Positions 49,473-60,745 of a stretch of 64,000 nt of DNA are shown here, one piece after another. Origin of the DNA: Rostratula benghalensis (taxonomy: Eukaryota > Chordata > Aves > Charadriiformes > Rostratulidae); NCBI GenBank assembly GCA_013399305.1, contig VXAI01000019.1, positions 1,641,034-1,705,033 on the forward strand, given 5' to 3'. Position 1 is the first letter of the stretch. Every line of letters starts with the position of its first letter. The notes below the pieces were generated by a model. The model did no database searches. It was not told the DNA's origin and saw only the letters and a program-made list of their open reading frames with translations. A program made the position numbers and the translations under genes.

Positions 49473-49544
49473 CTTTTCTTCTTGAAGTGTAGTTAATTTT
49501 TCTTCTAGTTCCTGCAGTTTGTCTTTTCCAGGTTTCCATATTTC
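49473..49544 (-). other. Candidate exon with leucine heptad, minus strand
   Basis: A 72-nt interval bounded on the minus strand by GTGTAG at the acceptor and GAAAAG|GTGAAT at the donor. It is open in phase 0 to 0 and encodes 24 residues including DKLQELEEKLTTLQEEK, with leucines at positions 10, 13, 17 and 20, an a/d heptad spacing typical of coiled coils. The acceptor lacks a strong pyrimidine tract (AATGTAAATAGGCAGTGTAG), which is its weak point. A second frame is also open. Its phases fit the next candidate exon on the same strand (42253-42339), about 7.1 kb downstream in that orientation. Product not recognised. Confidence 0.25.
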
Positions 49545-51561
49545 CTACACTGCCTATTTACATTAACAACTCAAACAGTATCCGGTCCACAGTCAAGTTT
49601 GTGTTAGAATTTATCTTTAATACATATACAACACTATATAACTTCTAATTTTTCAACTTCAAGACTCTGAGAAACGTAGAAATTTATGACGATAGAATGG
49701 AAAATTATGTAATCAGTTTTATATTTCTACTCCTAGTTTTAGAAAGATAAGCATATTTTTTTGCTGACAGCACCAGAAATCTGTGATTGAAAATGACACT
49801 GGAAAATTATGAATGATCAGAATCATCACTTATTCCCATAGTGAAGTTTGGTTTCCTAGATACCCAAACCGTCTGTGAAACTATATTGAAATCAGAAGAG
49901 TTATTCCTGCCTAAAACTGGACTAACACTGTAGAGTCAGAATGATTCACAAAAAAAAAAAGGATTTGCTACTGAACAGCAATCCATGAAAAAGCTTTATT
50001 ATTACCAATTCTGACGATTCAATATTCCTCAGCCAGGGTTGTGTAGGGTAAGGACAATCATATCTGCATGATATATTATTGCAGCAATAAGGAGATGTGA
50101 AACATCCATCACTGGCCATCGCTAGAACAGGGTATGGAAATCAACGAACCATTATTCTGTTCTGGAAAAACATTTCCCAAGCTCCCAAGCACCTGACCTT
50201 CAGCAAACACACGCTTTCCTAACACTAAACTCACGAGCAAATATTTGCAGAAGTGGCACAGAAAAAAAATGTCGGTTTTGGAGACAATTTTTCACTCTTC
50301 ACTAACGTATAAACTTGTTTATAAATGTAAAAAACTGAAGCTTCAGTATAAGTTGCTATTATAAATCTTGTCTTCCCAAGGAATCTAAAATCATTTTTGC
50401 TTATTTACATAAACCAAAAGAAATTTTCAGAATTAGTCCCCCTTACACAGCTTACACAGACTACTTCTCCCAAAATACCTTGGAAAATCAAGACTTCCTT
50501 GAACTTCAACAATGTCTTTTACTGACAGGTTAGTCATTCACTTACAGCAGAAATATTTACCCTCTACCCATATCCTCCACATGTCCTGACTATTCTTGAC
50601 TGATGGAAGCAGATTTTATATTTTGTTGGGAGTTAGATAAATCTCCTGGGATGTCCTAAATCAAGGGAAAGCAAGTGTGCTCTCCATTTAGCCCATAGGT
50701 TCACTCAATATATTTTGCTAAATGACTGCCCCTCCTATTCTAACTTGGCTGCAATATCCTTTCAGGGGGATATTCACAGGATTGGCTCTCTACATTGGTC
50801 CAAGAAAAATACAGACTAGCTAGATAATTAAATATTTAATTAATTTTGCCATACAAATTTTTTGTGCCTGTGGCAGGTATAAACTGCACTTACAGAAAGA
50901 GAAGCTCTTCCTCTGGGCTTTTAAAAGTTACTTCAGAAGTCAAGGCCAGTCTTGCCTCTTTTGCCATTAATGAATCTTAGCAACTGCTTAAATCTTGTGG
51001 TGAGGTAAATGCAATTTCCTGTCTAGTTGTACATTCTCTCCTGTACATATAGCATTCCTGATTTCTGAAGCAGAACGAGGGATAGTTAGACAACATCACA
51101 TTGAGAAACTTGGTTTTGCTTCCTATCTTTGAGTTGCCGTTGGCCATGGATTGCTGAAACTGCAGCTAAAATTCAGTATTAGAAAGCTTTTGTTCAGTTT
51201 TCATAATTAGAGTTTAGAAATGTTCTGAAATTATTAACAAATTGATTTACGTTTCCATGGGATCTCTGATCATTTTTCTAAGCTCTTTTCCCAAAGGAAT
51301 TGAAGATGAAAGTAATAGATGAGGTACTTTTCAAACTGAATTCCACTTTCAAAAAATGTTTCCAATGAATAAGTTCCAAATGAAAATACAGTGTTACTGT
51401 TAAATCCTTAGCTGTAGCTGACATATATGCTTCTAAAGAAATGAAATCAACAGGACAAGTATCAAGACCTTATAATTTAGTTACAGAATTTGTCCTACAG
51501 TTCCACTGTATTGTTTCTTACTGCAGGTTACCAGTCATCTGTTTACATTTTATTTTACAAG

Positions 51562-51583
51562 AAAAATAAAATAAAATAAAATA
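51562..51583 (+). repeat. AAAAT short tandem repeat
   Basis: About four units of AAAAT (GAAAAATAAAATAAAATAAA then ATAATC). Confidence 0.9.
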
Positions 51584-51984
51584 ATCTTGAAATTAGAAGA
51601 ATCACAGCGCTACCTATCTGAAGGGGGCTTTTTTCAGCATATTTCTCTTTTCTTACCCTCATTTTTTCCCATTACTGATCCTAAAGATTTTCTAATTTGA
51701 TTCATGGATTTCCACATGGGAAAGCGTTTGGGCTTATATAAAGCTTCATTAAAGTCAATAGATGTCCCTGGGCATACTAGATTCTGTCTACATCAAGCTC
51801 CTTTTTGGATTAGTTTCTTGGAGCAAATACCAGTATTTTCAACTTCATATGCCTAAAGCAAGCCATTTATATAAAAGTGGCACAATTTCCAGAAGGACTG
51901 GCAACCAAACAAACCCAGGGAAGCTGATGTGAACAGCAAATGATTTTGAAAAAAAAGTGGGCATTTTATTATCTGCACAATCAC

Positions 51985-52350
51985 CAGTGAAAACAAAATT
52001 GGAGTACTGTGTCGCCTTCTGATGTCTGTGCTTTAGAGGTGAGATTTACAAACTGATGGGAGATCAGAGAGCAACCCCAAATCCTAATTGAGGTACAAAT
52101 GCAAGAAGAAGAGATAATTAAGGAGGCAAGTCCATTTACTTTATCAAAAAAGAAGCCCAAGACATTATTTAATTAAAGTATTGGAATACCTCCAAGAAAA
52201 TACAATAACAAGCTTTCTTAATAATAGAAAAATAGTCCTTTGATATTAAAAAAAGGGCTTAAAAGTCTGGACACTAAACTCATGTAAATTTATATTAAAA
52301 ATAAAAGTAGACAAATGTCATTAGAAGAGTGATTAGTGAGTCAAGCCTGA
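51985..52350 (+). mobile_element. Ancient CR1 remnant, ORF2 C-terminal part
   Basis: At 51999 the frame reads LEYCVAF (family LEYCVQFW). At about 52040-52070 it reads KLMGDQRAT (family KLERVQRRAT). A later block near 52290-52350 (TTTATATTAAAAATAAAAG, then AGAGTGATTAGTGA) aligns with the CR1 segment coding the FRLEIRRKFxTVRVVNH region. The order is right and spacing is close to the intact element, but substitutions are dense and stops are present. It represents a different part of ORF2 from the 47.9-kb relic, in the same orientation about 3.3 kb further on, so the two may be halves of one insertion separated by later sequence, or independent copies. Confidence 0.68.
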
Positions 52351-52994
52351 AAATAAATTACTGAGGTAAAGAACAGTCCTCCATTTCTTGACAACTTTAT
52401 TTCAAGACTGACTGACTTTCTTTAAAAAATATTTTAGCCAAACAGAAATGTGGCAGTTTAGCACAAGTGTAATTAGAAGAAACTGTGCGGCGTATGGTTC
52501 TGTCACCGGATCAGACAGACATTTCTACCTTTTAGAGTGTACAAATCCGTGAAAAGCTCTCAGTGGAAAGTGATAGGTGTTATATCCCCACTTTTGAAAA
52601 ATTGCTCTCTAGGTAGAATAATGAGGGACAAGATATAAAACTAGTACACACTTCAGAAGAAAAAAGTGGAAGAAGGTTTGGGATAGTAAAAAATAACTGA
52701 ATTTTAGTGATATTTGCAGTATAGAGCATGTGTCTATGTATCTAAATAGATGTCTTTTCATTAACAAATTCATTTTTCATTTGAAATGTATTTTGAAGGT
52801 AAAAAGATCATGATTAAGTGCCCTGAAAGGCTTTGGGGTGACAACAATGGAGAGTATGTTTGACATTTATTCCTGCTTTGCATGTGTAGTCACATTAAAG
52901 CTCTCCATAAATCAGATGGCCTCAAGACTACTTGAGAGGGACCACCCCCATCAGCGAAAGCTTGCTTCAGAGTAGGAAGCAGGTCTGTGGAGAG

Positions 52995-53045
52995 AGGTAA
53001 TACTTTTATTAGACCAGCTTAGACTTGGAGTGAATTCAATCTTCC
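52995..53045 (-). repeat. Possible ancient amniote repeat fragment
   Basis: Reverse complement reads GCTGGTCTAATAAAAGTATT then ACCTCTCTCCAC. Reptile and bird genomes contain an old repeat with TTGGTCTAATAAAAGATATT and ACCTCTCCCAC. CGAAAGCTTGCTTC at about 52958 also recalls that repeat (GAAAGCTTG) but lies in the opposite relative orientation, so the structure is rearranged or the match is partly chance. Confidence 0.35.
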
Positions 53046-53734
53046 GTAGAGACTGCCAACAAGGGAGTCAATTAATGCCTGTTGTGATGATGGTTTCTGT
53101 GGAGTGGATGACCAAGGGATCACTACTGTGCATCTCTCAGGTCTCCTTCCCCTCCCACCCTCCGTTTCCCATGGGGAAACTTCAGGGTGATTAAATTAAT
53201 GGTCATGCAGCTTAAGCACCTTCTGTGATGTACAATGGGGCAAGGTTAAATCCCCTGTGGACTGCAGGCAATCAAATTCCCAAAATAATTCTCAGGATAG
53301 AAACAGCCAGGTTCTCAGCTTCTATTCGTTTTGAAACTATATACCAGTTTCAGGATTTAATTGTAGATGCAGATATCCTGACAGATGTTTATTTTTCAAG
53401 CCCGGCAGACGCAGTGGGTTCTGTATTGCTAGTGAAATGGGTGCTAATATGAGCAGGAAGAAAACCAGACATTCTTAGAATTTGTCAGAGTTAATAGTCA
53501 GCTATTATAGTTCACATGAAATGAAATGTTTTCTGATCAATCAATGTCAACATTAAAAGTAGCTTGTTTGCTCTTATTTGCTATTGCATGGAGTATTGTC
53601 TTGTGTTTCTTTTAAAGCCTTTTACTTTATTGAAAGCATTATTTTGATTTCATAAGCACTGCAGAAATGAGAAAATCCTGATTCTCCGGGGCTTATTGAA
53701 GTTATTCTGCCTAAGAGTGGAAAAGCAGCTTAAC

Positions 53735-53785
53735 CAAACTTTTGCTGGTGTAGGTTCACTTACACCAAGAGGTGATGAATGTATG
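53735..53785. repeat. Palindromic ancient repeat relic B
   Basis: GCTGGTGTAGGTTCACTTAC is followed by ACCAAGAGGTGATGA. TGGTGTA (53746-53752) pairs perfectly with TACACCA (53761-53767). It shares GCTGGTGTA with relic A at 44605 and the mirrored TTACACC expected for the same family. Short, so chance is possible. Confidence 0.4.
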
Positions 53786-56676
53786 CAGCACATGTGAACT
53801 AGGAAACAATATCTTAGATGAAAAAAGGGGAAAAAAAAAAAAAAAAGGTTAAAAAAAGGTTACTCCACCATTTTAGGTGGAATAGGTTATCTGTTCCCTT
53901 GTTACTCTGCTCCTTCGCAGCACTGAGAAAGAAACTTTCCTATAAGCCCGTGAATGGAAAGCAACTATTTTGCTGGCTTGTCCAGAGCTTTCTCCCAGAT
54001 TTATTGTACTGTACTCTTTGTTCTGTGCATTCACAAACAATGAGAGAAGAAGGAACAAAGAGTTTCCTGCTGTCCAGCAGAATGATGTTGTTTCGTGTGC
54101 TTGTGCCCTTCCAGCTGTGAGGAAATATTGCCTCTAGAAATGGGCACCGCACACACACCTGACAGCTGTGGGCAGAGAGCAGCCAAAGTCTCATCTGCCC
54201 CATTTCACCAAAGATTTGGAAAGTCAAGATGGCAAGTTCTGCTCAACGGAGGTATGAAATATGTGGGGGAATGGCTTGGTGGGTCTGCTGAATTAGGGAA
54301 AAAAACACCTTAGAGTATCCAAGAATGATAATTTTCATTTAGAGTTTATAGGCAGCGACATAGGTACCTTTTCCTGTATTTATCCCTGGCAAAAGAACGG
54401 ATATGAATTCATCTCTCTTACCTTCCTCCATGGATTTCTAATCCTCTTCTTTCATTCCCCTTCACCTCAGAGAAGATGAAAGAGGTTCATGACTTTTCTT
54501 GAATACTTAACTGACTGTTTCTGCCTTACTGAGAAACCTGCAGCTGGTCAATAAAGGGGTTGAAATGAATGAGATACTTTGGCATCCTCCAGAGGTCCTG
54601 GGAGAAGAAGATGGACCAGAGAGAAGAAGAAGGAAATATTTCATAAAATTAAGTGCAGGATAGGCAAAAGTTTACCAGAGTGAAGTACGCTTTATTGAGC
54701 ATAAAATTGCATCATTGCTATTAGACCTGTTTGAGAAATGCAAAGCTAATTATTTTCCACTGTGAGGGAGACTGGTGGTGTGATATGAATCATCACTTTT
54801 CACAAAAATAGTTTACTCTGGGGATCATAATCCAAAAAGAATGGTGAGATAATATGTTTTCCTAGAGGCCAGGATATTTTCTAATCTGCTGATGCTGCTT
54901 TAGTACATTCAGGAATTCCCACTGGCCTTTTGTCATTGCTTCACTGCTCCCATGGGACACAGTATCTAACAAGTTGGCCCTCTCTGTACAAAATTCATCC
55001 CTGTGAATGATGCCTTCACACTTCTCTGAATTCTCTCTCCAGAAGGAGGAGGATAAAACTCACCTTTGCTGTTGGCACAGGTCACTTGATGTTAGGAAAA
55101 AAAAAACAACTTCCATACAGAATGCAATTTAGATTTTTGTTTTTTCCAGACACTGTCATTCTCCTTTAAAACATACAAAGAAATAAATTTAGTCATAATT
55201 ATAGAAAAAGCTCCATGCTTTTAGAAAACAGGTATCAGAGAACAGGCTTCTTGCTATAGCAAAGTAAGTCTGAATGCTTCTTTGAATCCAAAATTTAATT
55301 AAGAGTTATACTAAAATATATATATTTTTTAATGGCTTAAGATTAGAGAATGTGCCCAGTATCAATGTGACAGAAGTCAATAAAAGGCCCTTTCCTCTCC
55401 CTACACACCCATGGTTTTGGATATCAGCATTTATCAAAGCTCTATTTATACCAGACAGTGAGTTTCTTTGACACACTGAAAAGACTTTGTTTAACCTCAA
55501 ATGGGAGAAGAGTGACTTTCTTTCTCACAGCAGAAGTTCTTGTTGTAGTGGCTTATTGATGCACAGGGTTCCCCACTGTCCTCGACACCTTTATGCCACC
55601 AGTCCATAGGACATGATCTCATGCAGCAGCAGGTCATTGCTCTGAAGGGCTATTCTACCGTTCCTTCTGGTTTTGGAAATAAAGAGCATTTTACCCAAGT
55701 AATGACTAGAGAAGTCCAGAATATAACCAACTACTTATTACATTTATTGATATGGGCATACTGAAGAGGTAATTGAATATTGAAAATACTTTCTGCCAAC
55801 TAATTAAACTAACAGAGATTTAAACACTTAAAAAATAGTGCCAATTCTCATAGAAAGACCAACAGGAACTCAGCTCACTAGGAAAAACAGATTTTCAATT
55901 TCCTTCTGCTAGGGATATTCTATAGATTACGCACTTCACCTTTTCCATTAGAAATTTCTTCTCCCTGAATTTAAACCCTTCCCCCACTTGGATGTTGTTT
56001 GAGAGACCAGAAGACAGAAAAATTCTATTCTAGTCTCCTTTGGGACGGAAATGGGCTCAGGAGAACAAAAATAACAGACAAACTAATTCTATGGCAAAAG
56101 AAGGAGGAAATTACTTTGGACAGGCTGGTCAAGAATAAAATACTCTGTGTCACTAAGCTTGAAAATACTGCAGGTACCCACAATAACATGGGCCAGATTT
56201 AAAGAGAGGATCTTTTCAAAGGGATAAAACCAGAATCCTTAAAAAATTCAGAAGTTAAAAAGGGGATCATTAAGGTAATTTTGTAGTTAGATGGTCCTGG
56301 TGCAGAGAACTGGGAATACATTATCCTCCTGAGGATACTAAGGATTCAAGATAAAGAAATTACTATTAAAAAACCACACAAAAATTCAGAGATATCATAA
56401 TAGTCCCAAGAAACTTAACTGTAAAACCACAATCACAAATAAGTAAGGTAAAATAGTTGCCTCCATCAATTCCTTATTTATAAGTTTCATTTGGTAAAAA
56501 GAGGCTTTAAAGCAACATGTTTTTTAATAATCTTAGGAGATTAGAAATAATAAATGTTCGAAGAAGAGTTTTCAGTTAGCAACCAGAACAGAAAATTTAA
56601 GAGTTAACATTTGTCTTGTTTTTCAGTTAAGCCTTGTTTTTCTTTATACATATAGACACACCTGTACTAGTAATTT
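53786..56676. other. No gene recognised
   Basis: Begins with short poly-A runs (53831-53846) and continues as unique AT-rich DNA. A 67-codon plus frame at 55999-56202 has no splice or domain support. Confidence 0.6.
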
Positions 56677-56693
56677 AAAAAAAAAAAAAAAAA
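56677..56693 (+). repeat. Poly-A, 17 bases
   Basis: Run of 17 A followed by ACAC and more A, about 220 bases before the GC-rich candidate exon at 56913. No retrocopy structure is seen around it. Confidence 0.85.
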
Positions 56694-56912
56694 CACAAAA
56701 AACTTGTGCAATTTTAAGATCAATCAGTTCTTCTTTGGAAATTCAATCCATATTAATCACAAATATTTTATTGATTAAAATGAGCTATTTCTATAGGTGT
56801 CAGATTCTGAATGGTTTGACTTTGAAAAATGGCTTGAAAATATACCTAAATGAAAGAGTTTACTGTGAAAAAAATTACAAACCAGACTTGTATTTTTTCT
56901 ATTATTTCTCAG

Positions 56913-57157
56913 AAGCAAGTAGCACGCAAAGGAAGTCCCAGAACTTGCTGGTGCTGCAGTCCCACTGGCCCTTTGGTCTGGCAGAAGGGCCACTGGGAAA
57001 GGACCTATCAAAAACTTTTCCAGGGGCCAGCATGACTCCTGCAAGCCTTCCAGCTGGATTAATGACCTTGGTCGGAGTGTGCCAGGGGCTGAGGTCATCT
57101 CTGCGCTCACAGGCATCACTGCCCAGCCAAAAGAGACAGATGGTCATGCCGGGTCAG
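56913..57157 (+). other. Candidate exon, 245 nt, unknown product
   Basis: The upstream bases are a textbook acceptor (TATTTTTTCTATTATTTCTCAG ends at 56912; mostly T and C), and CAG|GTAGGG forms a donor at 57157/57158. The interval is visibly GC-rich against AT-rich flanks. One plus-strand frame is open through all of it (phase 1 in, phase 0 out, 81 codons) with segments SSTQRKSQNLLVLQSHW, GPLGKDLSKTFPGAS and SLPAGLMTLVGVCQGL. I recognise no domain. Two minus-strand frames are also largely open here, as expected in GC-rich DNA, so the frame alone is weak evidence. It could be a lncRNA exon, an unannotated coding exon or an old GC-rich insertion. It contains a 12/13-bp hairpin (56961-56997). 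Confidence 0.3.
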
Positions 57158-58036
57158 GTAGGGCAGATGAATTTCACTGTCAATGACAAACACTGTCAAC
57201 GCGAAATAAGAAATATATCTTTTCTAAAGGAGAAAGTGATTCTGGAAACAGTCAGTTATGTTCACCTAAAAACTGCTGCACAGTAAATTTCAGGCTCCTG
57301 GTATTCCTCTTCAGTTTTGTGAAATTAGCAAAATATTATTCTGCTCACTGGAAATATATTGGGACTTTTCTTGGTGGCAGGGCAAGGGAATGACAGAGTC
57401 AGAGTCAGAATGTTTATCGAGACACGTAATTGCGTGTTAAAGCTTTTCCTCAAGATTTGCCGTCTTTCAAATTCCCAAACTTATACAAGAAAGAACATAA
57501 GCCTCAAGGCTTTCAATCTCAGTATCTACATAAATGCTAATGTAATCTAAGATTAATTAATGATGAAGAGTCAGAGAGGCTTATCTCTCTTAGTCTGCAG
57601 TGTCAGAGGGAGAAGCTGGCAGAAAGGCAACACAGAGAAGAGCATGTAGATGAACTATAGCCATGCTGTATCTAATACATGTATACTTATTATGTCAAAG
57701 TCCCTAAAACTTATTAAATTAATTATATTTTCAGATAGGAAATGCCTCATACTTTCTAGAAGGCATAAAAATTCACTAGATATCTTTGAAAATCCTAGTA
57801 ATTTGGTATATTCCAGACTCCCGTGTAACAGTGTGTAATATTTAGAGTATTCATTTTTACAGAACTAGAATAATCTCCTGGAGACTTCCTATAACCTTAG
57901 AGAGAGAGATATTAACTACCTGCTCCTTTGCCTTTTTCCCCTGGTAAAAACAATTTTTTAGCCATAAGCAAGCCTTCCCCAACACTTTTATGAACACAGG
58001 TGTATTTTTTTTCTTTTCACATATAAAAAAGAAAAC

Positions 58037-58060
58037 AATAATAATAATAATAATAATAAA
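58037..58060 (+). repeat. AAT microsatellite, about 8 units
   Basis: A perfect AAT run followed by A7; a simple repeat with no element attached. Confidence 0.92.
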
Positions 58061-59610
58061 AAAATCATTATGTTATTATAGTTTCTCTCCTGCTTGTCGG
58101 GAGAGAGAATTTCAACCAAGTTTTACTTATTGACAGATCAGCATCTATGATACCAAATTAGACAGAGAATTGTAGAAAACCTTCATGCTTTTTCTGTTAA
58201 GATGGAATCTACATTTCTTGCTGTTACTCATTTTTTCAATAATACACACTTCACAGAGCAGTTGCTTCCTGCCACAGAGTGCCTTCTCTCTTAAGAAGAT
58301 ACCTTGATTATTTAACTTCTGAACAATTTTCATTTTTGCAAATGCTTTTTAACGACAAACCATTTAAAAGAGTAGAAGACTGCTATCACCCTTGCTTTAC
58401 AAATAGAATACTGTTGCACCAAAAAAAAAAAGCATAGCTAATCACAGGTCTTGCACCACAGCCAAGAACATCTACATCCTCATTGTTAGCCCAGTGTTTG
58501 AACAACTCTCCCTCACCCCAACCACCTGCCTTTCAAGAGCAGCTTAAGTCAGAGATTACATTAAACATTTTGATAAAAACAAAGTACTCCCTTCCCTCTA
58601 AAATACAAAGTGTAGGCAGAAAAAGGAAGGGGAAACATCCTGAAAATCCTGTTTCATGTAGCCCAGATGCAGTTAATGGCCAAAGCTTGCTTTCTCTGCC
58701 TCCCACCCCAGGTTCCAAACACACTCCCTGCCTGCACACCACAAGAGGAAGCGTACCAGAAATTCCAACAACATACATCTCACATTTTGCACTTGAAAGT
58801 GATTCCAATCAGAATTATCTCTTGCATAGGCTGTTACTAGCCTTTGCATTGTACAATTTAAAAGAAATATTTAATAATTTTTAAAAAAATGATTCCTTTT
58901 AAAAATATAGAAGAAATTGTGTGAAGTTATTTAATAGAAGTTCAATATTTGAAGTCTTTGGTCATTTCTATTTTTACTTTATATAAGCCAGATGGGCTCT
59001 AATCATGTTCTTTAGAGGATGTGATAGATACTGGCATTTGATATTTAATTCAAATTGAATGTGTTCCTTCCAGAGGAACTACTCCTATCTAAATAATAAG
59101 TTACATTATGTCAAAGCACAGATGATAAACCATATAGCAATCTTAAAATACAACAACACATGAGCTTACTTTCTTAGATCCTGCAGTAATTTAACTGCAT
59201 TTAAGTATTCCATTTCAAAATTTAATCCTCAAATGTTAATTAAATAGTACAACCAGTTACAAAATAGATCAAATATGAAAGGTTTCAGCTGATATTATTA
59301 ACATCTTCACTGTGACAACTGACTTAGCGGGTAATTTCTGATTACAGGTAAAACATTTCAGGGACTGCTGAGTATGCCTAATCTGTTTGTAAAAAAAACT
59401 GCAACAAAACAAACTCCCTCCTAGCAGAGCCAAAGCATATAAAAAATGTAATCCATTTATGAGTAGAAATTCAATAGAAAATGAGTTTAACAGTATTAAA
59501 AAAAGACGAAAAAACAAACTTCAAAAATATAGCAAAATATAAACTTTAGTGTGTTGGGAATAAACAGATCTTTTTGAAAGACCTATAGTCTCCTTTGAGG
59601 AAAATATTCA

Positions 59611-59640
59611 CTGACATTTGCCTTCAGTGTCAAATGTCAG
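59611..59640. repeat. Perfect 10-bp inverted repeat
   Basis: CTGACATTTG, loop CCTTCAGTGT, CAAATGTCAG. Potential hairpin. Confidence 0.9.
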
Positions 59641-60679
59641 CTGGAGCATTACAGATTCATAGGTTAATAGGCAATTTGTAGATTAGTCAATGAGAGAGGT
59701 TGGCACCAACAGAATTTCTCTCTTTTCTTCATCTTTTGTGAGAATGGGGTAAAAGCAGACAATTACTACTAAGGCCATTTGCAAAGCAACAGAAAAAACC
59801 CCCCAAAAAAAAGAACTGAAAGGTTTGGTGAGTGTTGCAAGCATAAGGCTTCACTAAAATACTCTTTAATCACTTCCACCCTGAATATTGGACAGTTTTT
59901 ATTGGCCTGCACTTTGTTGCTCTTTCAGAGGAATATGAAGTTCCTCTAGCAGATTTGCTGCACCGGACCTAACCGTAAAAGCCTGAACAACCTGTTGAGA
60001 GTGCTATATGGACAGAACTAAGGAGAAGGGGAAGAAGACCATGGTCAGTGAGATACCAGTCTCTGCCAGTGCTCAAAAACTGGGCCTTGCCACTCTCTCA
60101 CCCCTTCTCTGGGGGTGGGAGCCCCTCTCCAGACCCCTGGTTGGAAAAATCACCTGGCAACATACACAGCCTGCCACAGTTTATTCTTTGTGAAATATGG
60201 CCCCGAGTACAAAGTAACACATTCTGTTCAGAGTGAATATGCTTTCACATAACTAATGTAGACTTGCAAGATTTATTAGAAGGCAGAAAACAGTTCCTTT
60301 CTGTGCTGATCTCTCTGGATATTAAACTTTCTGTGAGTCCTCTATCATGTATAATGTTTTTCTATTAGCTAAAGCAGCAGGTTGGCTGAACAGAGATGCA
60401 TTTTTAACTGTGATGGAATAAAAAGTAGGTTCAGGAATTTTGAAACAATGTGAATTTTCCTTTATGTGAATTTGATGTCAATTTGATACGAACTAACAAA
60501 TTAATTGTATTAAAAATTCAGTAAGATTGTTTTGCACTTGGTGTTCACTTAGTATTGCATCATTAGGATTACAAGAAAAATTCAGTGGGTTGCAGTGGAT
60601 TTTGTATCTGTTCCATGTTTAGAGATGCTGTATTTTAGAGGGAAAAGAGACTACACAAGATAAGAGGCATGAAGCCAAT

Positions 60680-60745
60680 TTTCACTCCATTCCCTCAGTG
60701 TAAATCCAGACTAACTCATGAAAGATTTACAGCTGTAGGCTGGCG
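60680..60745. repeat. Palindromic ancient repeat relic C
   Basis: CACTCCATTCCCTCAGTG runs into TGTAAATC (60699-60706) and, 17 bases later, its exact reverse complement GATTTACA (60724-60731), with CAGACTAACTC between. The pattern CACTCCATTxxxTCAGTGTAAATC followed by a mirrored half fits the same old palindromic family as relics A and B. Confidence 0.45.

Noticed and set aside
50430..50600. Two adjacent minus-strand open pieces (SQDMWRIWVEGKYFC and VEVQGSLDFPRYFG) with GTAAG donors
   Set aside because: The intervening intron would be about 24 nt, too short for vertebrate splicing, and the phase does not fit the next candidate.
51657..51760. Minus-strand open interval (KPKRFPMWKSMNQIRKSLGS) ending at a GTAAGA donor
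   Set aside because: No credible acceptor, and its exit phase (1) does not fit the next candidate at 49473-49544.
59165..59235. Minus-strand LNFEMEYLNAVKLLQDLRK followed by a GTAAGC donor
   Set aside because: Acceptor is a weak AT-rich TTTGAG and no phase-compatible neighbour is convincing.
59269..59517. Hydrophobic minus-strand frame resembling a membrane segment
   Set aside because: T-rich antisense DNA produces hydrophobic frames by chance; no splice donor or family match.
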